A stretch of 64,000 bases of DNA from an uncultured Oscillospiraceae bacterium (GCA_910577565.1 CAJTNJ010000003.1:62001-126000); one strand, 5' to 3'; numbered from the stretch's first letter, positions 6,618 through 15,101 are shown. The notes: generated by a model not told the origin, from the sequence alone. Numbers and translations are program-made.

Positions 6618-8891
6618 ATGCAAATAAAAAAAATATTGTCGACAATTTTAACAGTATGCATAGTTGTCACAAGCTTTCCGTTGGTAGTTCAAGCAACAGA
6701 ACAAACTGAAGAAGAAACAGTTAGTTCAGTCACACAAGTTGTTGAAGAGATGGAAGAGATAGAGAACAAAATGCAAACAGCGCCGAAACCAGCTTGGTTA
6801 TGGCATTTTAATATAAATAGCAAAGACAAATTCATAGAATTCATGACTACACCTAAATATCATAAAAGCAATTATGAAGTAAATTTGCACTGTGATATAG
6901 ATATGGGAGGTGTAGCGCTGGGGCCAATAAATGAGTACAAAGGTAAATTTAATGGAAATGGACATGTAATAAGCAACATATCATTTAGTAATTGTTGTTT
7001 TGTTAACACTAATCACGGAACTATATCAGGAATTGTTTTTTTTAACCGGCAGCAAGCTAATGTTGTTCGTAATGGTAATGATACAGCAGGCTTTGTAATT
7101 ATGAACTATGGAAATATAAATAACTGTATTAAAGAAAGTAATATTGTAGATGAAAATAGTGAATATAGTTATGTAGCAGGATTTGTATCATGGAATTATG
7201 GGCAGATAACTGGATGCCAATCATTAGGAGAAGTAAGAGGCAAAGATGTTGTAGCAGGGTTTGTAGGAAAGAATGAAGGAACAATAACTGGATGTACAGC
7301 AGGAGGAAGAGTAATAGGAAATAAACGTGCAGGAGGTTTTGTAGGATGGAATATTGATAAAGGGAAAATAACTGGATGTCAAGCAACAGGAAATGTAACA
7401 GGAGAGGATAATATAGGAGGTTTTGTAGGAGAGAATGAAGGAACAATAACTGAATGTCAAGCAACAGGAAATGTAACAGGAAATGAATATGTAGGAGGTT
7501 TTGCAGGAGATAATTCTTCTTTTGCAACAATAACCGACTGCACAGCAACAGGAGAAGCAACAGGAAATGAATATGTAGGAGGTTTTGTAGGTGAAAATTC
7601 TAATAATGGAACAATAACAAACTGCACAGCAACAGGAAATGTAACAGGAAATACTGATGTAGGAGGTTTTGTAGGATGGAATATTGATAAAGGAAAAATA
7701 ACTGGATGTCAAGCAACAGGAAATGTAAATGGTCTTGTTTCTGTAGGAGGGTTTGTAGGGGAGAATCAAGAAGGTGGAATAATAACAACCTGCACAGCAG
7801 AAGGAGAAGTAACAGGAAATACTGATGTAGGAGGTTTTGCAGGAGATAATATTTCTTTTTCATTAATTGCAACAATAACCAACTGCACAGCAAGAGGAAA
7901 AGTAAAAGGTAAAGAAACAGTAGGAGGGTTTGTTGGATTTAAACGTGGAATAATAACAAACTGCCATTCCACAGGTAATGTTGGGGTAACTAGAAATAAT
8001 CCGTTTGATGACACAATAGGAAATGGAAAAACGCTTGACAAAAAGAAAGTGGTAAAAGGAACAATAACGGGTATATTGTTAGCAGGAACAGTAGGAGGAG
8101 TAGCTTTCGGAACAATAGGCTTTGATAAAGCAGGAAGTGCTTTAAGAAATGCATGGAATGGCGTGAAAACATTCTTCAATGAAAAAGTAATGTCAAATTC
8201 AAACTATAAAAAGGTCATAGGAGCTTTAATTGCTTTTGGAATAGCAGCAATCATAATAATAGTTCCAATAGAAGAATTCCGTAAAAAGAATCATATAGAT
8301 ATTCCGATAGGAGGATTTGTAGGATACAATGGTGGAAAAATAGAGAATTGCACATCAAGTGGTAAGGTAACAGTTGAAAAAGTGTCAATGTGCGTTTCTG
8401 TAGGAGGATTTGCAGGATATAATGAAGTAACGGGAACAATAACCAACTGCGAAGCAGAAGAATATGTGCACGCAAACACAAAATTGTCAGGAAAAGCAGG
8501 AGGATTTGTAGGGGATAATAATGGGATGATATATGAATCAAAATTTAATGGAGAGAGAGTATATCTAAGTACAGGGATATTATATAAAGATGATTGTTGT
8601 GGAGGATTTGCAGGAAAGAATAGCGCAGGAGGAGTAATAGACTGGTGCGAAGTAGGAGAAGTAAAGGCAGAACCTGTGGGATATGGTAAAAAAGTAGGGA
8701 AAGGAATAACAACAGTAGAGACAACAAACAAAACCAAAGGAGGAGGATTAGTAGGAGTAGCAGGGAAATTGTCGAACACAACAAATTGTACATATAAAAC
8801 AAGAAGAAAAGTAAATATAGGAGAAGTAGGAGTAAAAGTTTGTTATAAAATAGAGACAGGAGCAATAGTAATAAATTGTTATTCAAAGTAG
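6618..8891 (+). CDS. Secreted GLUG-repeat protein with an internal hydrophobic insert
   Basis: A 757-residue predicted secreted protein. I chose ATG 6618 (RBS AGAAGGA, 8 bases upstream) because a signal peptide starts there: MQIKKILSTILTVCIVV ending PLVVQA. A KDKFIEFMTTP-DIDM module follows (residues about 75-160), then about a dozen GLUG repeats (VGGFVGENEGTITEC type) likely to form a beta-helix. Residues about 470-557 interrupt the repeats with two hydrophobic stretches (GTITGILLAGTVGGVAFGTI and VIGALIAFGIAAIIIIVPI). GLUG repeats then resume to the end. No cell-wall anchor is seen. Function unknown; adhesion is a guess. The module order matches the C-terminal half of the protein at 2405-4630. 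Confidence 0.88.
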   Translation: MQIKKILSTILTVCIVVTSFPLVVQATEQTEEETVSSVTQVVEEMEEIENKMQTAPKPAWLWHFNINSKDKFIEFMTTPKYHKSNYEVNLHCDIDMGGVALGPINEYKGKFNGNGHVISNISFSNCCFVNTNHGTISGIVFFNRQQANVVRNGNDTAGFVIMNYGNINNCIKESNIVDENSEYSYVAGFVSWNYGQITGCQSLGEVRGKDVVAGFVGKNEGTITGCTAGGRVIGNKRAGGFVGWNIDKGKITGCQATGNVTGEDNIGGFVGENEGTITECQATGNVTGNEYVGGFAGDNSSFATITDCTATGEATGNEYVGGFVGENSNNGTITNCTATGNVTGNTDVGGFVGWNIDKGKITGCQATGNVNGLVSVGGFVGENQEGGIITTCTAEGEVTGNTDVGGFAGDNISFSLIATITNCTARGKVKGKETVGGFVGFKRGIITNCHSTGNVGVTRNNPFDDTIGNGKTLDKKKVVKGTITGILLAGTVGGVAFGTIGFDKAGSALRNAWNGVKTFFNEKVMSNSNYKKVIGALIAFGIAAIIIIVPIEEFRKKNHIDIPIGGFVGYNGGKIENCTSSGKVTVEKVSMCVSVGGFAGYNEVTGTITNCEAEEYVHANTKLSGKAGGFVGDNNGMIYESKFNGERVYLSTGILYKDDCCGGFAGKNSAGGVIDWCEVGEVKAEPVGYGKKVGKGITTVETTNKTKGGGLVGVAGKLSNTTNCTYKTRRKVNIGEVGVKVCYKIETGAIVINCYSK

Positions 8892-8984
8892 TGAATTGGA
8901 TAAAAATTACATAATAAACCGGCTAATTTAATATTAAAAATAAAGATAATTTGAGCACCGTGTATTAGGATTTTTGTATGAAAT

Positions 8985-9616
8985 ACGCCAAAATTATCTT
9001 AAAAGAAAGAAAAAGATATTTAGAGTGTCATTGTAAGATTTCAATATATTAACAAATATCAAAATTAACACCTTCTACTGTAAAAGTATGACTTTTATAT
9101 TTGAAATATCAATGCTTACCACTATAGCATATATTTTGATAGCTTGGATTTGCATCAGAATAGTAATATTTGCTTTTGGTGTTTTGTCAGTTATATTTTG
9201 TATCCTTTTTTCATTTTTATCAAACATAATATCATAACCTACTATTTGCCCCGGTTTTCTTGTTACAAACGTTATCAGATAATTTTTGTTTTTCTCTTTC
9301 TACATAACTGTAAAGTTCGTCCGTTTTTATTACTTCTTTAGAGCTTTTTTCTTTTTGGCTCAGACTTCTATTCTTATATTTTTTATTTAATGCTTTTATG
9401 CAATGATTTATTTATTTTCATTATTCTTCCTACTGCTCTTTCACTGTTCCATTCATAAAATATTTGTATTGTCTTCTTTTTAAACTCCTCATCATAATTT
9501 AATTCTGTTATGAATTTTCTTCTGCACTTTTTACACTGATATTGCTATTTATCTTTCGATTTCCCTGCTTTCCATGATTTTTTGTTTCTGCATTTCGAAC
9601 ATTTTATCTTTTCCAT
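8985..9616 (-). pseudogene. IS1-like transposase relic (copy 2)
   Basis: Starting at ATG 9616 the minus strand reads MEKIKCSKCRNKKSWKAGK, a stop, then YQCKKCRRKF: the CxxC...CxxC zinc ribbon of IS1-type transposases. WNSERAVGRIMKI, TDELYSYV, a degenerate IVGYDIMFDKNEKRIQ stretch, and EGVNF then follow in shifting frames. Multiple stops and frameshifts make it non-functional. It closely matches copy 5 at 31180-31751. An end-like AGACACTCCCCA lies just outside at 9640. Confidence 0.75.
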
Positions 9617-9661
9617 ATATCTATTATATTTTATTTAGACACTCCCCATGTCTGCAAAACC

Positions 9662-9690
9662 TTGACAAGGTATAGTTTATATGTTAATAT
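9662..9690 (+). promoter_or_regulatory. Sigma-A promoter of the rplU operon
   Basis: TTGACA at 9662-9667, a 17-base spacer and TAATAT at 9685-9690. This is near-consensus, as expected for a ribosomal protein operon, and places the transcript start near 9697. Confidence 0.85.
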
Positions 9691-9696
9691 ATAAAT

Positions 9697-9765
9697 CACC
9701 GCATGTTGTAGGTATAAGTGCGCCATGCGACGCCTGCTACAGCGAGTTTATAGGAAAGAAGAATA
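9697..9765 (+). promoter_or_regulatory. Candidate L21 ribosomal-protein leader RNA
   Basis: The 5' UTR contains GTTGTAG (9705-9711) pairing with CTACAGC (9737-9743), enclosing AAGTGCGCC and GCGACGCCTG, directly ahead of rplU. Firmicute rplU genes commonly carry such a leader, through which L21 is thought to control its own operon. The assignment rests on position and resemblance, not on a covariance search. Confidence 0.55.
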
Positions 9766-9770
9766 TTAAA

Positions 9771-10082
9771 ATGTATGCAGTAATTGAAACTGGTGGTAAA
9801 CAGTATCGTGTTAATGTTGGTGATACAATTTATGTTGAAAAGCTAAAAGTTGAGGACGGAAGCGATTTTTCATTTGACAAGGTTATTGCTGTTGGTAAAG
9901 ATGATGGGATTGTTGTAGGTGATCCTTATGTAAATGGTGCAACAGTTTCCGCTAAAGTTATTAAAAGCGGTAAGTCTAAGAAGATAACGGTTTTTACTTA
10001 TAAACCAAAAAAAGATTCAAAAAGAAAAATTGGTCATAGACAGCCCTACACTAAGCTTGAGATAAAGGCAATCAATGCATAA
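9771..10082 (+). CDS. rplU: Large-subunit ribosomal protein L21 (bL21)
   Basis: A 103-residue bL21 of normal length, beginning MYAVIETGGKQYRVNVGD and containing the C-terminal KRKIGHRQPYTKLEI signature that contacts 23S rRNA. An in-frame upstream start at 9681 is rejected because it would translate through the promoter -10 and the leader; ATG 9771 has AGGAAAG upstream. It is the first gene of rplU-prp-rpmA, and its stop overlaps the next start as TAATG. Probably controlled by the leader just upstream. Confidence 0.97.
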   Translation: MYAVIETGGKQYRVNVGDTIYVEKLKVEDGSDFSFDKVIAVGKDDGIVVGDPYVNGATVSAKVIKSGKSKKITVFTYKPKKDSKRKIGHRQPYTKLEIKAINA

Positions 10083-10396
10083 TGATTGATGCTGAGTTTT
10101 TATATTCAGGTAAAATATGCATTGGATTTAAAGTGAAAGGTCATGCACTTTTTGGCGAGTTTGGTTCGGATATAGTTTGTTCTGCTGTTTCATCTGCAGT
10201 TCAAATGTGTTGCAATGGAATCACTGAAGTTGCTGGTGCAGAAGCTGGTGTTTTTGTAAGCTCAGATAGCATTTCACTTGAAACTGATGACAAAAGTAAC
10301 GTTGTTCAAACTCTTTTGAGTTCACTTAGATTACAACTTGGCCTTTTGTCAAATGATTACGGTGATAACATTTCGTTATCAATATTGGAGGTATAA
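10082..10396 (+). CDS. prp: Ribosomal-processing cysteine protease Prp
   Basis: A 104-residue Prp (YsxB) family protein. The family's catalytic His and Cys are visible in GHALFGEFGSDIVCSAVS. Prp removes the N-terminal extension of ribosomal protein L27 in Firmicutes, and the L27 gene follows 3 bases downstream with a fitting cleavage motif. Translation is probably coupled to rplU through the TAATG overlap. Length is normal. Function follows from the family and the gene order. Confidence 0.93.
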   Translation: MIDAEFLYSGKICIGFKVKGHALFGEFGSDIVCSAVSSAVQMCCNGITEVAGAEAGVFVSSDSISLETDDKSNVVQTLLSSLRLQLGLLSNDYGDNISLSILEV

Positions 10397-10399
10397 AAT

Positions 10400-10678
10400 A
10401 TGTTATTAATTAATTTACAACATTTTGCTCATAAAAAAGGAGTAGGTTCTACAAAAAACGGCCGTGATTCTGAGTCAAAACGTCTTGGTGTTAAAAGAGC
10501 GGACGGTCAATTTGTTCTTGCAGGAAATATTTTGGTTCGCCAAAGAGGAACACACATACATCCAGGCGAGAATGTAGGACGTGGATCGGATGATACATTA
10601 TTTGCTAAAGCAAATGGTACAGTAAAATTTGAGCGTGTTGGTAAAAATAGAAAAAAAGTTAGTGTCTATGCTGATTAA
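10400..10678 (+). CDS. rpmA: Large-subunit ribosomal protein L27 (bL27) with cleavable N-terminal extension
   Basis: A 92-residue bL27. The body (AHKKGVGSTKNGRDSESKRL) is typical and is preceded by the Firmicute extension MLLINLQHF. Prp is expected to cut after HF, exposing the N-terminal tail that reaches the peptidyl-transferase centre. The usual Firmicute motif is LQFFA, so the His here is a small variation. RBS GGAGG precedes the ATG. A terminator at 10695-10724 follows. Confidence 0.97.
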   Translation: MLLINLQHFAHKKGVGSTKNGRDSESKRLGVKRADGQFVLAGNILVRQRGTHIHPGENVGRGSDDTLFAKANGTVKFERVGKNRKKVSVYAD

Positions 10679-10694
10679 TTTATACTGACATGTA

Positions 10695-10724
10695 AATCCC
10701 GAGGAGTATTTTCTTCGGGATTTT
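10695..10724 (+). terminator. Rho-independent terminator after rpmA
   Basis: AATCCCGA pairs with TCGGGATT, followed by TT. It separates rpmA from obgE and could be leaky, because obgE usually continues the same operon. Confidence 0.75.
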
Positions 10725-10795
10725 CTGTATTATTCAATAGTCTTGAGCGAAAACTAAAATATATGAACTTGAGACTATTAAAATGGGTGGATTTT

Positions 10796-12058
10796 ATGTT
10801 TGTTGATTTAGTAAAAATTAAAGTTAAAGCTGGCAACGGAGGTGATGGAGCTGTTGCGTTTCACCGCGAAAAGTATGTTGCTGCCGGAGGACCTGATGGC
10901 GGTGATGGTGGTAAAGGTGGAGATGTAATTTTTGTTGTTGATGATAACCTATCTACATTGGTTGACTTCAGATATAAGCACAAATATGTCGCCCCTTGTG
11001 GTGAAAATGGCAGAGGTAATAATTGCTTTGGCAAAAAAGGCGATGATCTTATAATTAAAGTGCCAAGAGGAACTATAATTAAAGATGCTGCAACCGGTGC
11101 TATAATGGCTGATATTTCAACAGATAAGCCGGTTTTGATAGCAAAAGGTGGCCGAGGTGGCTGGGGTAACAGCCGTTTTGCTACATCGACAAGACAGATT
11201 CCACGTTTTGCAAAACCCGGTTTTTCTGGAGAAGAGTTTGATCTTGTTTTAGAGCTTAAGTTGCTTGCTGATGTTGGCTTGGTTGGGTTCCCTAATGTGG
11301 GTAAATCAACGTTAATCTCTGTGATATCTTCTGCCAAGCCCAAAATTGCAAATTACCATTTTACTACGCTTGTACCTGTTCTTGGTGTTGTTAAGGTTGA
11401 AGATTATAAGTCGTTTGTTGTTGCTGACATACCCGGGCTTATTGAGGGTGCTAACAAAGGTGTTGGACTGGGACATGCTTTTTTAAGGCATGTTGAACGT
11501 TGTCGTTTGATAGTTCATATTGTGGATGTTTCTGGAAGTGAAGGGCGAGACCCAAAAGAAGATTTTGATCTTATAAACAAAGAACTTAAAAATTTTAACG
11601 AAGAACTTGGCAACAGAAAGCAAATAGTTGTTGCGAACAAATGCGATATAGCAACCAGAGAGCAAATTGATAGTTTTAGGTCTTTTGTAAAAGACAAAGG
11701 GCTTGAGCTATATGAAATTTCTGCGGCTACAACTCAAGGGACTGAAAAGCTTGTTAAAGTTATTGCCAAAACTTTGAACGATCTTCCACCAATTGTAAAA
11801 TATACACCTAACTATCTTCCGCCTTTGGTTGATGATTACAAAAAGTTTGATATTGAAGTCAAAGATGGTGTTTATTTCGTTGATGCACCTTGGCTAGATC
11901 AGATACTTTGTAGAATTAATATGGATGATTATGAATCACTGCAATATTTACAGCGAGTACTGCGTGACGTGGGGATAATAGAAAATTTGGAAAATATGGG
12001 AATAAATGAGGGAGATACTGTGAATTTGCAAGGCTTTGAATTTGATTTTGTTTATTAA
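10796..12058 (+). CDS. obgE: GTPase ObgE/CgtA
   Basis: A 420-residue Obg GTPase involved in 50S maturation and stress control (and in sporulation in Bacillus). The glycine-rich Obg domain is at residues 1-157 (KAGNGGDGAVAF, GGDGGKGGDV). The G domain follows with G1 GFPNVGKST, switch II DIPGLIEGA and NKCD. A C-terminal OCT domain covers the last 70 residues or so. I chose ATG 10796 rather than 10763 because MFVDLVKIKVKAG is the conserved start and GGGTGG lies just upstream. Normal length. Confidence 0.96.
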   Translation: MFVDLVKIKVKAGNGGDGAVAFHREKYVAAGGPDGGDGGKGGDVIFVVDDNLSTLVDFRYKHKYVAPCGENGRGNNCFGKKGDDLIIKVPRGTIIKDAATGAIMADISTDKPVLIAKGGRGGWGNSRFATSTRQIPRFAKPGFSGEEFDLVLELKLLADVGLVGFPNVGKSTLISVISSAKPKIANYHFTTLVPVLGVVKVEDYKSFVVADIPGLIEGANKGVGLGHAFLRHVERCRLIVHIVDVSGSEGRDPKEDFDLINKELKNFNEELGNRKQIVVANKCDIATREQIDSFRSFVKDKGLELYEISAATTQGTEKLVKVIAKTLNDLPPIVKYTPNYLPPLVDDYKKFDIEVKDGVYFVDAPWLDQILCRINMDDYESLQYLQRVLRDVGIIENLENMGINEGDTVNLQGFEFDFVY

Positions 12059-12069
12059 TATGGGAGGTA

Positions 12070-12480
12070 TTGGTTACGTTAGAGTTATTTTCAACACACA
12101 AAAATCCTAAACAATTGTCTCCGTCGACGTTAGCATTTATAGGTGATGCTGTGTTTGAGTTGCTTGTCAGGGAATATGTAATTTCTAAAAAAGGCAGTAT
12201 GCCTGTGTCTAAACTTCACAAGGCTACCGTAAATTATGTTTGTGCAGCATCTCAATTTAAAGCTGCCATTAAAATTGAGAAGATGCTGACTGAGGAAGAG
12301 GCTGATATTTATCGCAGAGGTCGTAATGCTACGGGGAGCCATGTTCCAAGAAATTCTAGACCAAGAGAATATCGTGCGGCAACAGGAATTGAGTGTTTGT
12401 TTGGCTTTTTATATTTGCAAGGAGATGTTATTCGATTGCAGGAACTTTTTGTTTACATAATTAGTGAATCGCAGCATTAG
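12070..12480 (+). CDS. mrnC: Mini-ribonuclease 3 (Mini-III)
   Basis: A 136-residue RNase III-type catalytic domain without a dsRNA-binding domain, which is typical of Mini-III; it trims 23S rRNA precursor ends in Firmicutes. Visible signature: LAFIGDAVFELLVREYV, then RGRNATGSH. It follows obgE by 11 bases. The start is unclear: the only standard start codon in reach is TTG 12070, yet the Shine-Dalgarno GGGAGG ends 2 bases before it. ACG at 12076 would have ideal spacing. Confidence 0.9.
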   Translation: MVTLELFSTHKNPKQLSPSTLAFIGDAVFELLVREYVISKKGSMPVSKLHKATVNYVCAASQFKAAIKIEKMLTEEEADIYRRGRNATGSHVPRNSRPREYRAATGIECLFGFLYLQGDVIRLQELFVYIISESQH

Positions 12481-12510
12481 TTGTTTTAAAATTTGCTGAT
12501 TTTAAGCGAC

Positions 12511-12551
12511 AAAAAGACCTATCATCCATAATAACAATGATAGGTCTTTTT
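12511..12551. terminator. Bidirectional terminator between mrnC and a convergent small gene
   Basis: AAAAAGACCTATCAT pairs perfectly with ATGATAGGTCTTTTT (15 bp) around an 11-nt loop. A/T runs on both sides let it serve the genes converging from each side. Confidence 0.9.
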
Positions 12552-12564
12552 GTTTTAGAAATTT

Positions 12565-12729
12565 TTAGCGGTAATCGTGTTCAGCATTTGAGTCTTTTTG
12601 GTTTTCTCTGCTGTTTCTTGAGTTTGTAGAATAATTTTGATTAGTTTTTTGAGTCTTTTGATTTTTTTCGTTCTGGTGCTCATCTTGTCTTTGTGTGTTA
12701 TTTTGATGATTTTGATTTTTATTATTCAT
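12565..12729 (-). CDS. 54-residue Asn/Gln-rich protein, unknown function
   Basis: A short minus-strand ORF that starts MNNKNQNHQNNTQRQDEH and ends NAEHDYR. It has a good RBS (GGAGTG, about 8 bases upstream) and ends 14 bases before the bidirectional terminator, which supports a real gene. The product is almost wholly Asn, Gln, Lys, Ser and Glu, with no hydrophobic core, so it is predicted disordered. Small polar proteins of this kind occur in spore formers, but I cannot assign it to a known spore-protein family. Confidence 0.6.
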   Translation of the reverse strand: MNNKNQNHQNNTQRQDEHQNEKNQKTQKTNQNYSTNSRNSRENQKDSNAEHDYR

Positions 12730-12951
12730 TTGTTTTCACTCCGTTCTGCCATAAATAGATTTTTAACGTTAATGCAAATCTTTAAACATCCTACTAAAAG
12801 CTTTTTATAAAATAAGATTTATCGGCAGTTTATAAACTATTTTATAAAGGCAGTCATTAGGATATTACAGTAAAAAACTATAAGTTTTAAAATCTGCAAT
12901 ATTATTATTTGCGCTTTGATTAGCATTATACTAATTTAGAGAGGGAAAAAT

Positions 12952-14286
12952 ATGGTAAATTTACATGATGATTTTTTAAAGCGCATGAAAATTTTGCTTG
13001 AAAACGATTATTGTAAATTTTTGGAAAGTTTAAATGACAATCCTGCTGTTGGTATAAGAATTAATACTTTACTTGTAAAAAATCCGGATATAGTGGTTAA
13101 TTCACTGCCTTTTAAAATGAAGAGGTTAGATTTTTTGCAATATGGTTTTAGGCTAATAGAGAAGTATGACGGACTTGGCAAGTTACCCGCTCATCATGCA
13201 GGTGCTTTTTATGTTCAAGATCCTTCGGCGATGACAGCTGTGTGTGCTCTTGATCCACAACCGGGTGATAGAGTGCTCGATCTTTGTGCTGCTCCTGGAG
13301 GCAAATCTACGCAAATTGCTGCTTGCCTTAATGGTGAAGGTTTGCTTGTTGCTAATGAGATCAAAAAGGCAAGGGTAAATGATTTAATCTCTAATTTGGA
13401 AAGAATGGGAGTAAAAAACGCTGTTGTTTTTTCTAAAACGCCAAGCGACTTAATTTCAAATTATCGTGAATATTTCGATAAGGTTTTAGTTGATGCACCG
13501 TGCTCCTGTGAGGGAATGTTTCGGAAAAATCCACATGCGGTTTGTCAGTGGTCAGCAAAGTATTCAAATAGCTGCGCAGTCCGCCAAAAAGATATTATGC
13601 ATGCAGCGGCAAAAGCTGTTAGGCCAGGCGGTACTCTTGTATATTCTACATGCACTTTTTCGGTGGAAGAAGATGAAGAAGTGGTGCGAGATTTTCTTGA
13701 AAAAAATAATGATTTTGTTTTGGAACCTATAGAAATCAATTTCGGAAGTCCATCAACATTAAAGCAAATTATGCCTAAAGCAAGATATATGAGACGAATT
13801 TTTCCATATCAAGGAGGCGAAGGGCATTTTGTTGCAAAATTAAAAAGAAAAGGTAATTTAAGGATAGATTGCGCATTATTTAATGATTTTGTTCAAATTG
13901 ATTCGTTTAATGAGTTTTGGGTACAGACATTTGATATGCCCGTGCCTAAGGTTGCAAGATTTGGCGACAATGTCATGATTGTGCCAAAGGATATGCCAAA
14001 AGTAAATAGAGCACTTAGAGTAGGAATTTTAGCAGGAAGTATTAAAAATAATAGGTTTATTCCAAAGCATCATTTGTTTAAATGCGATATGAAATTGAAA
14101 GAAGATAGAGTATTAAATCTGTCATTTGATGATGATAGGGTAGTTGGTTTTTTAAAAGGTGAAGAAATACCGTGCAGTTTAAAGGGATATTTAGGAGTTA
14201 AAGTGTCAGGTATACCTCTTGGATTTGGGAAGGGATCAAACGGTAAACTTAAAAATCATTATCCCAAAGGATTGCGCCTGGTTTAA
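12952..14286 (+). CDS. RsmF/RsmB-like rRNA m5C methyltransferase
   Basis: A 444-residue SAM-dependent RNA cytosine-C5 methyltransferase of the NOL1/NOP2/Sun family. The SAM site VLDLCAAPGGKSTQIA is at about residue 110. The two catalytic Cys motifs are DAPCSCEGMFRKNP and YSTCTFSVEEDEE. The C-terminal 150 residues match the extra RNA-binding region of RsmF/YebU-type enzymes, ending with PKGLRL. RBS GAGAGGG. The rRNA position modified is not determinable here. It stands alone, followed 44 bases later by yebC. Confidence 0.92.
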   Translation: MVNLHDDFLKRMKILLENDYCKFLESLNDNPAVGIRINTLLVKNPDIVVNSLPFKMKRLDFLQYGFRLIEKYDGLGKLPAHHAGAFYVQDPSAMTAVCALDPQPGDRVLDLCAAPGGKSTQIAACLNGEGLLVANEIKKARVNDLISNLERMGVKNAVVFSKTPSDLISNYREYFDKVLVDAPCSCEGMFRKNPHAVCQWSAKYSNSCAVRQKDIMHAAAKAVRPGGTLVYSTCTFSVEEDEEVVRDFLEKNNDFVLEPIEINFGSPSTLKQIMPKARYMRRIFPYQGGEGHFVAKLKRKGNLRIDCALFNDFVQIDSFNEFWVQTFDMPVPKVARFGDNVMIVPKDMPKVNRALRVGILAGSIKNNRFIPKHHLFKCDMKLKEDRVLNLSFDDDRVVGFLKGEEIPCSLKGYLGVKVSGIPLGFGKGSNGKLKNHYPKGLRLV

Positions 14287-14330
14287 ATTTATGATACAAT
14301 GATTCTGAAAAGTTAAAGGAGGATTTTGGT

Positions 14331-15068
14331 ATGTCAGGACATTCTAAATGGAGCACTATAAAGCGGAAAAAAGAAAAGACTGATAGTGCACGTGCTAAAA
14401 TTTTTACTAAGATAGGTCGTGAAATTTTTGTCGCAGTTAAAAGCGGCGGAGCAGATCCTGCCAATAACAGTAAATTGCGAGATTTAATAGCTAAGTCAAA
14501 GGCAAATAATGTCCCAAATGACAACATAGAAAGAATAATTAAAAAGGCAGCCGGAGATGGCAACAAAAATGATTATGAAACTATAATATATGAGGGTTAT
14601 GGTCCTGAAGGAATAGCTTTAATAGTTGAAACTTTAACAGACAACCGCAATAGGACGGCCTCAAATGTACGCCATTATTTTGATAAGTTTGGTGGTAAAC
14701 TCGGCACAACAGGTTGTGTAGCTTTTATGTTTGAGCAAAAGGGAGTTATACATATCGATGGTACTTCGCTTGATGAAGATAAGGTTATGAATGATTGCAT
14801 AGAACTTGGAGTTGATGATTTTGAGTTTGAAGATGGACTCATCAGCATAACCACTGCGCCTGTAGATTTTTCCAAAGTAAGGGAAGACCTTGAAGAAAAG
14901 GGGTATGAATTTTTGTCAGCGCAAGTTGAAATGTTGCCGGACACCATGGTTGCGTTAAAGGATGAGGATAGTAAAACAAAGATGTCAAGATTGCTTTGTG
15001 CGCTTGAAGAAGATGATGATATTCAAGAAGTTTGGCATAACCTTGAAAATGTTGAAGAATTAAATTAG
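14331..15068 (+). CDS. yebC: YebC/PmpR family protein
   Basis: A 245-residue YebC-family protein with the invariant start MSGHSKWSTIKRKKEK and the family block NRTASNVRHYFDKFGGKLG. Family members have been described as DNA-binding regulators and, more recently, as factors helping ribosomes through difficult sequences; which applies here is unknown. Excellent RBS (AAAGGAGG). Full length. Confidence 0.95.
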   Translation: MSGHSKWSTIKRKKEKTDSARAKIFTKIGREIFVAVKSGGADPANNSKLRDLIAKSKANNVPNDNIERIIKKAAGDGNKNDYETIIYEGYGPEGIALIVETLTDNRNRTASNVRHYFDKFGGKLGTTGCVAFMFEQKGVIHIDGTSLDEDKVMNDCIELGVDDFEFEDGLISITTAPVDFSKVREDLEEKGYEFLSAQVEMLPDTMVALKDEDSKTKMSRLLCALEEDDDIQEVWHNLENVEELN

Positions 15069-15101
15069 CTTTGAAATTGCATGTAAAAATTATATAATAA
15101 A

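Noticed and set aside
7129..8886. Several Leu-rich minus-strand frames over the GLUG gene
   Set aside because: They arise from the repeated purine-rich codons of the GLUG array and lack RBS and family matches.
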